Source: Euborellia annulipes
Taxonomy: Eukaryota > Arthropoda > Insecta > Dermaptera > Anisolabididae
NCBI GenBank assembly: GCA_023213315.1
Contig: JAKCPI010004386.1
Location: forward strand, 107,838-171,837
DNA length: 64,000 nt
Direction: 5' to 3'
Under the pieces are notes generated by a model. That model ran no database searches. It was not told where the DNA came from and was given only the letters and a program-made list of their open reading frames with translations. Made by a program: the position numbers and the translations under genes. Positions 1-11,378 of this stretch are shown in pieces. The stretch's first letter is position 1. Every line of letters starts with the position of its first letter.

Positions 1-640
1 TTTTTAACTTCTCAAAACTGCAATCTGAATCCCGTGATTACGCCACCATATTTTGTTGCCATATGCATGTAGATATGTGATGTGACATTTGATGAATCGG
101 CTCGTTAAAGATAATAAAATATAATCTTAGGACAATTACAATAGGAGAAAAAAGATAAGTTGCGATAAGACGCCCTGAGGGAGAGGAATTTTTGATTTTT
201 GATCCCCCCCTCATTTAATAGTGAGGGTGTGCGCCGCTGTTGTTGGTCTCGTGGACCATCTGTGCGACTCTTCTTCTATCAACAGGCGCGCATCCTCAAG
301 GGATCTGCGTCTGAACAGCACCAGGAGGTCATTCAATAGAGATCTCGTCAACAGATAATTATTAAATAATAATAATAATTCAGCTCTTGTCACAAGTGTT
401 GATTGTTAACAAGTAAAAAGTACATCCAACAGCAGCAGAGTCACTAAATCCCCCTCTGAAATGAATAAATTATTTTTTATAATTTCTAAGAGTATATAAA
501 ATTTTACCACATTCCAACTTACAGTAATTGTATTCATTTCAAAATAGAAAAAAAAAAGACTAAGTTTTATTTTATCCTTACAACACCAACAATTCAAATC
601 ACACACAAAAATAATTAATTTTAATTTTAACTCTGATAAT
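1..640. other. AT-rich sequence without recognised gene
   Basis: No coding signal, tRNA-like sequence or inverted repeat was recognised. A slightly GC-richer patch lies at about 165-345. The short open frames here have homopolymer-driven composition and no family resemblance. Confidence 0.4.
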
Positions 641-644
641 TATT

Positions 645-1112
645 TGAATACTAGCTGCGCAGCTCGCTATTCTTTAATTTTTTCGAAATTTCTTTTTTCT
701 CATTAAATTTTAAAAATTATTTTATATTTTGATATTTTTTGTTTTTTTTTTTTTATTTTTCTATCGTGACTTCATTCTGCACAAAACTACAAATAAACAA
801 AAATATCAAAGTATAAATTAATATTTAAAATTCAAAGGGAAACTTTGAAAAAATTAGAGAACAGCATAAGCAGGCTACGTAGCTAGTATTCTAAGTGTTT
901 AAGCGTAATAGAGCCACACCAGAAAAAAAAAACCACAAATAAGCCTAAAATATAAAATAAAATTTTAAAAAAAAAAAATATAAAATAAAATTTTAAATTT
1001 AAGAAGAAAGAAAGAATAAAAATTAGAGAACATTATATGCGGGTCATGTAGCTAGTATTCTAAGTGTTTAAGCAAGATGAAGCCACATCAGAAAAAAAAA
1101 ACTACAAATAAA
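645..1112. repeat. Small inverted and tandem repeat with CTAGT-type ends
   Basis: The sequence around 645-665 (GAATACTAGCTGCG) reappears inverted at about 870-896 (GTAGCTAGTATTC). The block at about 843-935 is repeated directly at 1022-1112, including the phrase TAGCTAGTATTCTAAGTG and a following GCCACA(C/T)CAGAAAA. The CTAGT ends resemble the Helitron 3' ends elsewhere in this window, so this may be a pile-up of decayed Helitron ends; that reading is an inference. Confidence 0.4.
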
Positions 1113-1237
1113 CAGAAAAAATTAATTTACATAATACATCACAAGAATTTTATTTGATTTTTTTAATTTTTTTTTTTTTTTTTTAGTTATTCTAATAATG
1201 AGTTTTTTTTTCCATTGTTAAGACATTGAAAAAAAAT

Positions 1238-1862
1238 ACCCCATAAAAATTCGTCAAGTTGTTGCTGAATTGAAACGTTATAAAGGAAAATTTAAAATTA
1301 AATTTCACAATTATTATTCTATAATTAATTATATAAATATTAAATTTTGAATTTTTCTCATTAATGTTAATAGAGAAAATTTAAATTTAATCAGCTTAAT
1401 TAATTATTTATTTTTGGGGGATAGGTATTGAAAAAAGCACGTGACGTCAAGGCTATTTTAAATTTAAAGTTGATACAAAAAAAAAACAAAAACAAAAAAA
1501 TAAAAAGTTGATATCCCATGTCTGAAATTGGATTCAACTTTGGTGTATCCCTTTGTTGAAGGCTTTTTAAAGGAATTGATCTTCGTCCTTTCCTTCGAAC
1601 GAAAGGGCATAAAAGATGAATAGAAGGAAGGTATCCTTGCTATTTACATAGACATCTGCAAATAGCAAAGGACAAGGGTCGCCATTTTCTCTCTCTCTCT
1701 CCTTTTTCAATTCAAAGAATAGATTGAACTTTTTTTTTAAATTTCTAATTAAAATTTAATATTTATATAATTAATTATAGAATATTAATTGTGAAATTTA
1801 ATTTTAAATTTTCCTTTGTAATGGATTTACTCTGAAACTACTTGATGGATTTTGATGGGGAT
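1238..1862. repeat. Element with about 80-bp terminal inverted repeats
   Basis: The left arm at about 1271-1350 and the right arm at about 1738-1822 are near-perfect inverted copies: AATTTCACAATTATTATTC on the left against GAATATTAATTGTGAAATT on the right. Outside them, the phrases CCATAAAAATTCGTCAA and TTGATGGATTTTGATGGGG are also inverted relatives. The same AT-rich module recurs at least ten times in the window, for example near 18330, 18960, 20580, 28870, 39500, 46690, 53690 and 62870. No coding capacity is visible. It is probably a non-autonomous element or the end module of one; the class is unknown. Confidence 0.5.
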
Positions 1863-1998
1863 TTTTTTAATGGGCAAAAAGTTTTTCCGAGTTTTATTTT
1901 TTAATATAATAAAAAAAAATTTAAATTATTTTAATAAAATAAAAGAATATTACTGTTCATGGGTGTTTTTTGAAAATAATAAATAATTATTATCGGCG

Positions 1999-2050
1999 AC
2001 TGAAATGACGACAGTTTCGGCATTCAATGCCATCGTCAGGACTACAAGGA
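1999..2050 (-). ncRNA. Hammerhead-ribozyme-like motif
   Basis: On the minus strand the order is CUGACGA, then a 4-bp stem II (GGCA, loop, UGCC), then GAAA, then CUGUC. This fits the CUGANGA...GAAA...UH core of type I hammerheads. Stem I pairing next to the core is poor, so this copy may be decayed. Confidence 0.5.
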
Positions 2051-2272
2051 GTTTAAAATCCAAAAAATATCTACAAAATATTAATTAACTAATAAAAATT
2101 ACTTAATAGATCCTGAAGTCAATTAGAAATTAAGGACGGTTTGAAGGGGGCCGAGCAGCTAGTTAGCATCTATATTGATATAAAAAGCAAACGTGTGGGG
2201 TCGTGGGACCCGACTAGTCACATCGCCATTTTTTCAACACCGAATAAAATTTAATATGAATATTATTTAAAG

Positions 2273-2340
2273 AATCTGGTGTGACTGGCACATAACTTTC
2301 TTTTACCTTTGGTAAGAGAGAAAAAAGTTGACATTTTAAA
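2273..2340 (+). repeat. HP1 hairpin fragment
   Basis: It begins with the HP1 signature ATCTGGTGTGAC and continues into the CTTTC...TACC...GGTAAGAGA arm, then diverges. The right arm of the hairpin is lost. Confidence 0.6.
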
Positions 2341-2351
2341 CATCATCTAAA

Positions 2352-2813
2352 AAAAGGCCCTTCCACAGAACGGGATGTCACAGCAACTCCCTCTCCTCGT
2401 AGAGTTGCCTGGGGGCTATTGTGGTGGGATCCAATATTCCAATCCAGTGCCTGCTTGAAGATTTGTTCACACTAAATAAATATTTTTATTTAATTAAAAG
2501 GGACCTCGGGCTTGGTGTAGGGGGCTAGCGTACTCGCCTTCTATACCAAGGGTCGCGGGTTTTAATCCCAGGTAGTTTATTTAAGACATTTTAATACCAA
2601 ATGGCTTAAATAAGAATTCCTGTACCCTAATACATATATATTATTAAATAAGAGTATCGTTAAAAGACTTATATGGCCTGAGTTGCCGAGAAGTCTGTGT
2701 GATTGAGAAAAAAGTGGGTGTTTAAAAAAAAAAAATTTATTAAAAAAAATCCCGCAAGCCCAGGATTTGAACTGGGGTCTTCTTTGTAGCCCACCACAAC
2801 AGCGAGGCACCAA
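2352..2813 (-). mobile_element. SINE-1 copy, interrupted by a SINE-2
   Basis: The central SINE-1 body (2352-2501) and the tRNA-like head (about 2741-2813, read on the minus strand) are separated by a SINE-2 copy. The head retains GATTTGAAC (inverted B box), but its A-box region is degraded. The two halves join at the position expected from uninterrupted copies such as 3661-4190. Confidence 0.7.
2502..2740 (+). mobile_element. SINE-2 (tRNA-derived) copy
   Basis: The head reads GGGCTTGGTGTAGGGGGCTAG (A-box-like TGGTGTAGGGG) followed by GTCGCGGGTTTTAATCCC (B-box-like). The body contains CATTTTAATACCAAATGGC and GAGTTGCCGAGAAGTCTGTG, and the tail is a poly-A run. Five copies in the window share this layout. 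This copy lies inside a SINE-1. Confidence 0.75.
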
Positions 2814-3009
2814 TTTGCTTATAAATTCTTTTACCCTTACGAAGAAAGGATTCGGCCAAAAGCGGGCAGCACAGCTAGTTTTTTTTTTTTTTTTTTTGAC
2901 TGATATTTCTTTATATTATCAAATTTTATTCAATCAAATTTTTATTAATTGTAATGGAATTTGTCTGAATATAAATAAAACAAAAGCATATTTTTTTTTG
3001 TTTGTTTTT

Positions 3010-3420
3010 TTGTATTAGTGCCTCTCTCTCTCTCTCTCTTTCTAGCACCGCGACAGAAATGGAAATGTATTTCTGTGGTGGGTGGGTGGTTGGGATGTTG
3101 TTTCCCGAGGGATGAAACCCAAAGGGGGGTGGTGGGTGGGTGGTTGTAAAACAAGCAAGCGGACGCGAATACATCACGCCCAAACAACGACGGCGAACGC
3201 CTAATGGAAACGTACGGCCAAAACGCACACACCAACGTCGCATTTATTTCGATTGTATACATCTGTTTATTTTGTTTCTACAAAAAAAAAAAAAAAAAAA
3301 AAAAATCCCACTCACCCACTCGGTCGTATAAAAATGGCGAGAGAGAGAGAGAGAGAGAGAGACTCAGGGGGTCAGAAGGGCTTTTTATAAAAAAAAACAA
3401 CAACAACAACAACAACGTGT
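3010..3420. repeat. Microsatellite cluster
   Basis: This stretch holds a (CT)n run at about 3021-3040, GGGTGGTT-type G-rich DNA at 3075-3145, poly-A at 3283-3304, (GA)n at 3337-3361 and (CAA)n at about 3395-3415. The open frames across it are composition artefacts. No gene is seen. Confidence 0.6.
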
Positions 3421-3660
3421 TTAGATGTCCAACTGTCGCTGAAAACATCCAAGAGGGTTATTTATTGCCACCTCCTAGGAATTTTATACAAAAAAAAAAA
3501 AAACAAACGAGAAATGTATATTTTATATAAAGGAGGAAAAAAAAATTATATACAATGAATATATAATAATAATTTTGCATAAGTGCATTGACTTTTCAAA
3601 AATTTAAAAAAAATATAGAAATTATTTTTTAGAACTGTAAAAAAAGAATTTTTTTGTATT

Positions 3661-4190
3661 TATTCTTATTATTATTATTATTATTTGAAATTCCTATCGG
3701 GATCCCCGTTTATTTACCCGAGGTGCTTAAGCGCTCGAAGACACACTTGAAACCTCTGGCCGTAGCCATCTACCGGCACCCTGTGAAGTTACATTATTTC
3801 CTATCTCTAACTCCTCCTCCTTCGTTCATTTCTAGCTAGTGAACTAATCCTTATTTCTACTTCCACCCGGTTCCTTTTATCCAACCTCTTCTATGCTAGG
3901 GAGGATGTCCTAGTTTGAGGAGGAACTCCCTCAGCACCGACTCCTTTCGAGGAATGCTTCACTGAGAGGGAATCTTTTTTATGTCCCTTCCACAGGACGG
4001 GATGTCACAGCAACTCCCTCTCCCCGTAGAGTTGCCTGGGGGCTATTGTGGTGAGATCCAATATTCCAATCCAGGGCTTGCTTGAGAATTGAATATTTTT
4101 ATTTAATGAAAAATCCCTCACGCCTAGGTTTTGAACAGGGATCTTCTTTGTAGAAGGCCGACTCCCTGGCCCGCTACACCAGCGAGCCTC
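3661..4190 (-). mobile_element. SINE-1, full-length copy
   Basis: Read on the minus strand it starts with a tRNA-like head: GGCTCGCTGGTGTAGCGGG (A box) and GTTCAAAACC (B box), about 60 nt apart. A long unique body of about 430 nt follows, then a (AAT)n tail at the 3' end (3663-3686 on +). The body includes GGAGAGGGAGTTGCTGTGAC, GACATCCTCCCTAGCATAGA and GTGCCGGTAGATGGCTACGG. The head shows RNA polymerase III promoter ancestry. No protein is encoded. The length of about 530 bp is large for a SINE. Confidence 0.85.
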
Positions 4191-4430
4191 CTTTTATTTA
4201 TTCAGCCATTAGCCAGTCAAAAAGAAAATTTATTTATATATCAATTTTTTCTTCAATTGTGAGATTTTATTATTATAATTAATTGGCTTTAATTATGAAT
4301 CTTTAATATTAATACTAGCTTGAATTTTTCATAAAGAGAGCCCATATACCATAAAAAACAATATTTGTATGTTTGTAAAATATAAACTCCAAAACTACTC
4401 ACCGGATTTTAATGTTTTTTACTTTCTCGT

Positions 4431-5309
4431 ATAGAGAAAGTTATGTAATCGTAAAAAAATTCGACTTCGAGATTTTGATGTTTCTCCACGTTTTAGACCT
4501 CCCTGAGTCCAAAAAAACCATTTTTGGCATTATGTCTCTCTGTGTGTGTGTGTGTGTGTGTGTGAACACGATTGCTTAAAAACCAAAGCAGCTAGATCGA
4601 TGAAATTTGGTATATGCTCCTTACACTAAAATTGTAGATTTCTATCAACTTTTGGAGTAAATACGTCACTTGGAAGTAGTACTTTACTTAAAAAGTTTTT
4701 CAAAAATTTTGAAATTTTCAATTTTTTTGTTATATTATGATAAAATACTCTATTTTAAAAAGTTTTTATTCTTTGACATTTTTTTGAAAACTGAATAGTT
4801 TTTGAAATAATCAAAGAAGAAATAGAAAATATTCGTTAATTTTGATAAAAAATCAAAACAAAATCATACAGGTGTCATTAAAAAAGGGTAAATATAAGCA
4901 AATGAATTTGTGAAACAAATGAATTTGTTTATATTTACCCTTTTTTTAATGACACCTGTATGATTTGTTTTGATTTTATCAAAATTAACGAATATTTTCC
5001 ATCTCTTCTTTGATTATTTCAAAAACTATTCAGTTTTCAAAAAAATGTCAAAGAATAAAAACTTTTTAAAATAGAGTATTTTATCATAATATAACAAAAA
5101 AAAATTGAAAATTTCCAAAATTTTTGAAAAAACTTTTAAGTAAAGTACTACTTTCAAGTGACGTATTTACTCCAAAAGTTGATAAGAAATCTACAATTTT
5201 AGTGTAAGGGAGCATATACCAAATTTCATCGATCTAGCTGCTTTGGTTTTTAAGCAATCGTGTTTACACACACACCCAGACGTAATTCCAAAAGAATATA
5301 CGAGAAAGT
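4431..5309. mobile_element. Large foldback palindrome (about 880 bp)
   Basis: Arms of about 350 bp (4553-4905 and 4926-5278) are almost perfect reverse complements around a centre near 4915. The shared inverted blocks include CAAAGCAGCTAGATCGATG, ACTCTATTTTAAAAAG and GACACCTGTATGATTT. The outer ends carry inverted ACTTTCTCGTAT (4431-4442) and ATACGAGAAAGT (5298-5309), the same kind of end seen in other HP1-related elements here. No coding region is present. It is a foldback or MITE-like element. Confidence 0.75.
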
Positions 5310-5559
5310 CTCGGGGGAAGTCAATCCCCATATTTTTTTTTTTAATACGTAAGTGGATAATATACCGAAGTTCAAAGCCATCAAAGCCATTTAATTTTAA
5401 TAATAAAATATATCAAATGAAAAATAATAAAAATTGTTATATTTTTAAATTTTTATATTTATATTGTCTTTTCTTCTAAAAATATACAATGAACATATCA
5501 ATATAATAATTTTGCATACTGCAAGTGCATTGCATTGACTTTTGTAAAATTCTAAGAAA

Positions 5560-6380
5560 AATACAGAATTTACCATTTTTTTTTTTTTAGAATGGAGATC
5601 AGTCAAAATAAAATTTAATTATATAAGAATTTTTATTATTTTTATTTTGTGGGATTTAATTATTATAATTAATTAGCTTTAATCAAATGGATCTTTTAAT
5701 ATTAATATAATAATTAATTGGCTTGCATTTTTCATAATCCCATAAAATACAATATTTTCCTGTTTGCAGAGCAGGGACTTCGAAACTACTGACCGGATTT
5801 TTATGGGTTTTTTTTTTTTTTTTTTAATAGGTTTATAATATTCCGGGGGTGGTTTTAGACTATCGTTAATTCATTTTAGGAGTAGGGAACGCCTCTTTTA
5901 GGAATCTTTAATATTCCTATTGGAAAGTAGTTGTTCTATCTCTATCCTTATGAAAAATCTAAGTTCTTTTTGTGTCGTAATTTAACCTGTTTCCCCTCAA
6001 ATAAGAAAAAAATATAGATAGTGATTTATAAAATATATAAAACAAAATAATGATTTCTATTTATTAATAAGATACAAGAGAGGGGGGTTCTCTATGCAAA
6101 ATATTGTGAAATTATTACAATCTACAAAGGTCACATTGCTTGTCTTGTTTATTTCAAATAATCACTGCAACAACAACAACACTCTAATTGAAAAACAAAA
6201 TTATATTTAGCTAATTTGGTGTTTGGAAATGGGCAGAGGTGATACAAAAAAAAAATAATCTTTGATAAGAAATAGAAATTAATATTTAATAGAAAAAAAA
6301 GAAGCTCATAAATTAACGAGAATTTGTTTAAAATTTAATGAGAGCTGAAGAAAAAAAAAAAAAAAACATGAATGAAAATT
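5560..6380. other. Repeat-derived AT-rich DNA
   Basis: It contains the recurring module TTATTATAATTAATTAGCTT (5650-5680) and the phrase CGAAACTACTGACCGG followed by TTCCGGGGGTGGTTTTAG (5777-5860), which matches the 5' region of the Helitron at 38274-39456. No gene is recognised. Confidence 0.4.
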
Positions 6381-6389
6381 GATAAGCAA

Positions 6390-6665
6390 GCAGCAGCAGC
6401 CAGATGCGTTCAATTTCAATAAATGGCCGGATATGAAGGACCAAAGGGGTTATCATTTAAATGTTTCTTCATTCATAATTTCTTATCAAAAAATAACGTT
6501 TTTTTTTTTTTAAGTGTGATAAATAATAAAAAATCAGTTGTCGGCGGGGCAAAAGAGAAAGTGATAAAAAGCACCGACATGACCCCAACCGACCGATGAC
6601 TTCCGGTCCGGGACTCTCGTTCTCTCTCAGCTGGACCATCCTAATTTGTTGGCTGATAGATAATA
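6390..6665. other. Low-repeat, GC-richer island
   Basis: This patch does not match any repeat family in the window and is richer in GC than its surroundings, with GACCCCAACCGACCGATG and TTCCGGTCCGGGACTCTC. It could be a conserved noncoding element. Nothing coding is visible. Confidence 0.25.
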
Positions 6666-6975
6666 AATATATCTTAGTCTCGTTGTTATTGAATTATATA
6701 AGATGGAAAAAAAAAAAATTAAACATACGCAGAAAATAAATTCTTGACTTTTGACTGTTTTTTTTTTTTTTTAAATTATTATCGTAAATCTATATATTCC
6801 ATTATTTATTTTTTTATTTTAATTATATGAATGAAAATTTTAGATAAATTTGTTTTCTATCAACTAAAAATAATTTTTGATATTAATTGTTTCTATATAT
6901 GTAATAGCAGTGTGTCCGCGCTGTCTGTCTTTATCTCAATCCGAGTCCTATCCCCGATCTCTCTAAGGAAAAATT

Positions 6976-7362
6976 TTATTATTATTTGAAATTCCTATCG
7001 GGATCCCTGTTTATTTGACCGAGGTTCTTTCGTGCACGAAGACACACACCTCAAACCCAACCGGCCTATACCGAAACCCCGTGAAGTTACATTATTTCCT
7101 ATCTCTAGCTCCTCTAACTTTCGTCTCTAGCTAGTTAACTAATCCTTATTTCTGGTTCCTTTTATCAAACCTCTACTATGCTAGGAAGGATGTCCTAGTT
7201 GAGGAGGAACTCCCTCAGCACCGACTCCTTTCGAAGAATGCATCACTGAGAGGGAACCTTCTTTACGTCCCTTCCACAGGACGGGATGTCACAGCAACTC
7301 CCTCTCCTCGTAGAGTTGCCTGAGGCTATTGTGGTGAGATCCAATATTTCAATCCAGTGCCT
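6976..7362 (-). mobile_element. SINE-1, head-truncated copy
   Basis: The (AAT)n tail, GATCCCGATAGGAATTTC and the body are present in minus orientation. The copy stops at the AGGCACTGG region, so the tRNA-like head is missing. Confidence 0.75.
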
Positions 7363-7842
7363 GTGAGATATATTAATATCAAACAGTGAATTCCAAGAGG
7401 GACTTCAAAACAACAGTCCTCACCTATAGGAATATAATAAAATAATTAATTTAAATATGTTAATTTCATTGTTTGGTATTAGATTTGCTCTTGTTTATAT
7501 TTGTGAAAGAGAGAGAAAAATAATGTATAAATTTATATTTGTTTATTTAAAAAATTTCTTGTAATTATATTTTGGGAATTTATTAAAAACTATTAATATT
7601 AGCAAAGTATATAAGCCGCATCAATGAATTGGAAAGTTTATATTCAATCTGACTGGCGCTGAATGTAATTGTGATAGATCGTATTGAATAAAAAAATTTT
7701 ACATAAATGTCTATCAAAGAACTCAAGAGGGTTACTATTGACTAAACCCTAGGTACTTATATTATACTCTATTTTAATGTCTTGATTTGAAAAATAATTT
7801 TTTTGTATAACCTATTGATGTTGTGTCTTTGTATACTCCATT

Positions 7843-7892
7843 ATAGCCATGAAGATGGTCGCATAGTCGACCGAAACGTCGCTGTGGGTTTA
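7843..7892 (+). ncRNA. Degenerate hammerhead-like motif
   Basis: The sequence reads CATGAAGA, a GGTC/GACC stem II, then GAAACGTC. Flanking ATAGC and GCTGT pair as stem I. The core has an extra or changed base at CUGAAGA, so catalysis would be lost. Confidence 0.45.
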
Positions 7893-8029
7893 ATACCATT
7901 AAAGAAATAATAATAGCTGCTTGGCCTTTTTACTCATCCTTCTAGATATATTAATTAATTGGCTTTAATCTTTCATAAGTCACGACAAAGCTCAATACTT
8001 TCTAATAGGCGAATTCTGAGTTTATAGAT

Positions 8030-8186
8030 ATTTTTTTTTTTGCGCTTTCCTTTTTGAGAATTAGGGGACCCCTAGTATTTTTCCTGGACTTCTCTCTAAG
8101 ACTGCAAAATTTCGTTTCAAAATTCCAACGGGAAATTGGTCAAACAGAGCGTGACAGACAGACGGACACTCCTCTATTCTAGATTT
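8030..8186 (-). mobile_element. Helitron-like 5' end fragment
   Basis: On the minus strand it reads GTCCGTCTGTCTGTCACGCTC, then GACCAATTTCCCGTTGGAAT, as in the other Helitron copies of this window (48400-48554, 57700-57944). The 3' hairpin and CTAG end are absent. Confidence 0.5.
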
Positions 8187-8755
8187 TTCGAAATCCATAT
8201 AAGTTACAGTATTTGAATAGAATATTAATATTCAAATTTGGACTTAACTAGCCTTAAGTATATTTAATATAAGTGTGAATATGTTTTTTTGCTCCAGACG
8301 CCCCATAGACCCCGGAAATCAAACCCAGGAACTCCAACTTTTCTGGGATATCAGTGTGTTTTCCTTTGCAACAGGCCACCAACCTTTACCAATAACTCTC
8401 TTTAAACACTTGCCTCTAAACAGAGAAAATTCTCAAGTTAAATGACTTAAAATACCTGAGAAAGCAAATAAACCACAATTACACTAAAACAGGTCTTTTA
8501 TTAAGGATATTATCAATTATGAAAGACCAAAATAAAATTCAAATAATCGTAACTGTGGTGAATCTTAAGAAGAGCAGAGACAGCCAAAATGCAAATACTC
8601 TGAATGCTTTTCAATTTTCTGGAGACGTTTTATTTATATGAAGATGAAGTATTAATAAATAAATGCATAGAAAAAGAATTTAAAAATGAAATTTTCTTCT
8701 AGAAGACGTTATAAAAGAATCCTCAGGTTTCAAAGTCTACAAATAAGCAAACACA

Positions 8756-8932
8756 TTGGAATATTGGATCCTACCACAATAGCCCCCAGGCAACTCTACG
8801 AGGAGAGGGAGTTCCTGTGACATCCCGTTCTGTAGAGGGAACGTAAAGAAGGTTCCCAATCCTTGATGCATTCTTCGAAAAGAGTCCCTCCTCAATCTAG
8901 GACATCCTCCTTAGAGGCTGGATAAAAGGAAG
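8756..8932 (+). mobile_element. SINE-1 body fragment
   Basis: It matches SINE-1 from TTGGAATATTGGATC through CTCTACGAGGAGAGGGAGTT to TGGATAAAAGGAA. Both ends are missing and small deletions are present. Confidence 0.7.
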
Positions 8933-9109
8933 TTAGTTGTGCGACTACCAGATTTTTTTGTTTTAAGATCTTATTCGGCATCTTAGGCCAGTTATATTGA
9001 TAACGAATTCAATTGAAATAAATTTGTCTCGCTTGGGACGGGAAGCAAATCCAAGAACTCAGACGCTAAGAATCTCAATCATATGTATTTATATTTAAAA
9101 TTACTCAGA

Positions 9110-9140
9110 AGTTCTGAAGATGGTCCCATAACGTCAGCAT
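9110..9140 (+). ncRNA. Hammerhead-like remnant
   Basis: CTGAAGATGGTC is followed by AACGTCAGC, but the GACCGAA segment is deleted. It is recognisable only because of the intact family members elsewhere. Confidence 0.3.
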
Positions 9141-9299
9141 AAATTAAAATAAGATTTTTTTTTCTTTATAAGTTCCACATTTTATAATTGAGCTTACAAG
9201 CTAATTTCTATCAATCTATCAAAGAGTATAAAGGAAGGGGGTGATATCATTTAACAATTCAAATATATATATATAATTTAAAGTTAAATCTTTTTATAT

Positions 9300-9790
9300 C
9301 CTAAATAGAGTTGTTGTTGTTGTGGTATGGAACAAATCTCATTATAACTGTTTGTAATTGTGTCTGATGTTGTTACATCCACCGAATCCAGTTATATATA
9401 TATCCCTAACACACGCACACTTTTCCACTTAGAGAGTAGAGGGTGGGGGTGGGGTTGTATGTCTTTGTGTGTGTGTGTGTATGCCCCGCGGCACTTTTCT
9501 CTGCCATTCATTCTCATTAAAGCTGATCTATATTTCACGAAGCGACTCTCGTGTTTTATACACCCACACAGAGACATTGTCTTTCCAAATTATAATTTGT
9601 GAGAGCGGTTGGTTGGTTGGCTTTTGGGTTTGTAACCCCCCTAACCTCCCCCACCCCCCGTCCCCCCACTCCAGAGCACACAAGTTTTTCGTCGCAAAAT
9701 CCCTTCTCGAGTTTTTTTTTTTTTTTTCTGGCCTGGGGGTGTTTTAGAGAGAGTATGAGTGTGTTGTAAATCTTTCTACTACACTCCCGA
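9300..9790. other. Non-repetitive stretch with G-rich and T-rich tracts
   Basis: No match to the repeat families was seen. It contains GGGTGGGGGTGGGG (9441-9455), a short GT run and a C-rich tract at 9636-9672. The open frames on both strands have no recognisable domain. It may be unique host DNA. Confidence 0.3.
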
Positions 9791-9990
9791 TTACGAATTT
9801 TGATTAAAAACAAACCGCAAAGCAGTCACATATATATATTCTACATTAAAAAAAAAAAATATAACATCACAACCAGTGAATATTTATTTATTTATTATTT
9901 TATTATTTATAAAAGAAACAGAAAAATAAGGCTAGGGTTTTTTTTTTTTGTTCATTGGATGTTTATACCATTTTATTTTTTAATTAAAAG

Positions 9991-10615
9991 AAAATCTGGT
10001 GTGATGGTCGCACAGCACACAACCTTTCCTAAGAGAAGGTTGTGTTCTGTTGCTTGTCACACCAGATTTTTTGTGTCGAGATATATTTAGTTTCCGCCAA
10101 TATATTAGAATTCAAGATGTAAAATTTACAAGTATTGGGAAATATTTATATTAACTTTCCTATGAAGTACAAGAGAGTAAAGTGTGCTTCAAACAATTTT
10201 GAGAGCAAAATGAGAATATACATTTTAAAGAGCATCTAAAAAATGAATGATTTTTGAATTTTAATCAATTCCGGTTGAGAAAATTTTGGGAAAAAAAAAT
10301 TGAAAAAGTGCATCAGTAAAGTACTAGTACTCTTTGGCTGATTTTATTTAAAAACTTTGTGTTACGTCCCAAGAGGGAACCTAACTTAAATATAAAATTT
10401 CAACCTAGTAGCTGTTTTCGTTCTTGAAATATTTTGTTCACACGACAGACACACTGTTTTTGATTCAGTGGACCTCAAAACGTGTATTTTCATCAAAATG
10501 TGATACTTTATTAATAAAAATATTTAATAATAATTTATTTGAATTTTCACCCCTCCCTTTTTTGGGTTTAGGGTTAATACTTTATTATATATAGGTAAAG
10601 AAAAGTAGGAATATA
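9991..10615 (+). mobile_element. HP1 element, near full length
   Basis: It starts with the hairpin AAAATCTGGTGTGA...TCACACCAGATTTT (9991-10072), in which the CACAGCACACAACC arm pairs with GGTTGTGTTCTG. The HP1 body follows: TTTCCGCCAATATATTAGAA, TATGAAGTACAAGAG, CATCAGTAAAGTACTAGTAC, CAAAACGTGTATTT. It ends near GTAAAGAAAAGTAGG (about 10597-10611). No coding region is present. The boundaries come from the nested copy at 37078-37699, where an empty site exists. Confidence 0.7.
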
Positions 10616-10625
10616 TTTCGCATCA

Positions 10626-11345
10626 CTTGAAGTTACACATTATTTCCTATCACTAACGAGGAGTTAGAAGAGGGCTCCTGCGTTCATTTCTATGAGAAGA
10701 GTATCTGCACTATCTCTCTTCTACAGGTATTACCATGGTCAATGCTCTGCCGAATTAAAATCAATTATCCCACCCAATGCAACATATTCACGGAACACAA
10801 GAGAGGCATCTTCCCAGCATCCCTATGCTGTTCAGATCTGACTAACAGAACAAATCAATTTCATTCTTCCTTTGTCCCCATGACCTCCCGTGATTGGAAC
10901 AAGCTCCCTGTCTATCTTCCCCAAAACCTACAATCTTCAGACTTTCAAGTCTAATCTCAACAGGCATCTTCTCAGTTCCCGCAGTTGAGTTTCCCCTTTA
11001 TGCTTCTCCTTTTGTTTTTATTTTCTTCCTGGCTGCATGTGACTATTGGTCATTATAGGTCTTCGGCCTTATGCCCCATTCCAAAAAAAAAAATTTCTAG
11101 CTAGTGAACTAATCCTTATTTCTAGTTCCACCCGGATCCTTTTTATCCAACATCTTCTATGCTAGAGAGGATGTCCTAATTTGAGGAGGAACTCCTTTCG
11201 AAGAATGCATCACTGAGACGGAACCTTCTTTACCTTCGTTCCACAGGACGTGATGTCACAGCAACTCCCTCTCCTCGTGGAGAGAATATCCAATATTCCA
11301 ATCAAGTGCCTAATTGAGGGTTTATTTACATTAAATAAATAATAT
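10626..11345 (-). mobile_element. SINE-1 copy split by a LINE insertion
   Basis: The SINE-1 body is present in two pieces, 10626-10692 and 11093-11345 (minus). They join exactly at the point where the LINE insertion begins and ends. The head is missing. Confidence 0.75.
10693..11092 (+). pseudogene. 5'-truncated non-LTR retrotransposon (LINE) 3' end
   Basis: The translated remnants are typical of the C-terminal end of CR1/Jockey-like LINE reverse transcriptase ORFs. One frame gives YYHGQCSAELKSIIPP. A second frame gives TNRTNQFHSSFVPMTSRDWNKLP (positions about 10829-10908; the key residues are the N-x-F-x-x-S-F-x-P-x-T-S-x-x-W-N-x-L-P pattern). A third frame gives QTFKSNLNRHL, followed by a stop. 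So at least two frameshifts break the ORF. A short 3' UTR ends in poly-A. Both sides carry the 7-bp target duplication ATTTCTA (10686-10692 and 11093-11099), and the insertion splits a SINE-1. The element is dead on arrival and non-functional. Confidence 0.75.
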
Positions 11346-11378
11346 TTTCTTTGGTGGAGACTGTGTATAGTATTGGTG

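Noticed and set aside
2502..2580. Genuine tRNA gene
   Set aside because: The A/B-box-like sequences belong to SINE heads (SINE-1 and SINE-2) and do not form a proper acceptor stem; the same heads recur with SINE bodies.
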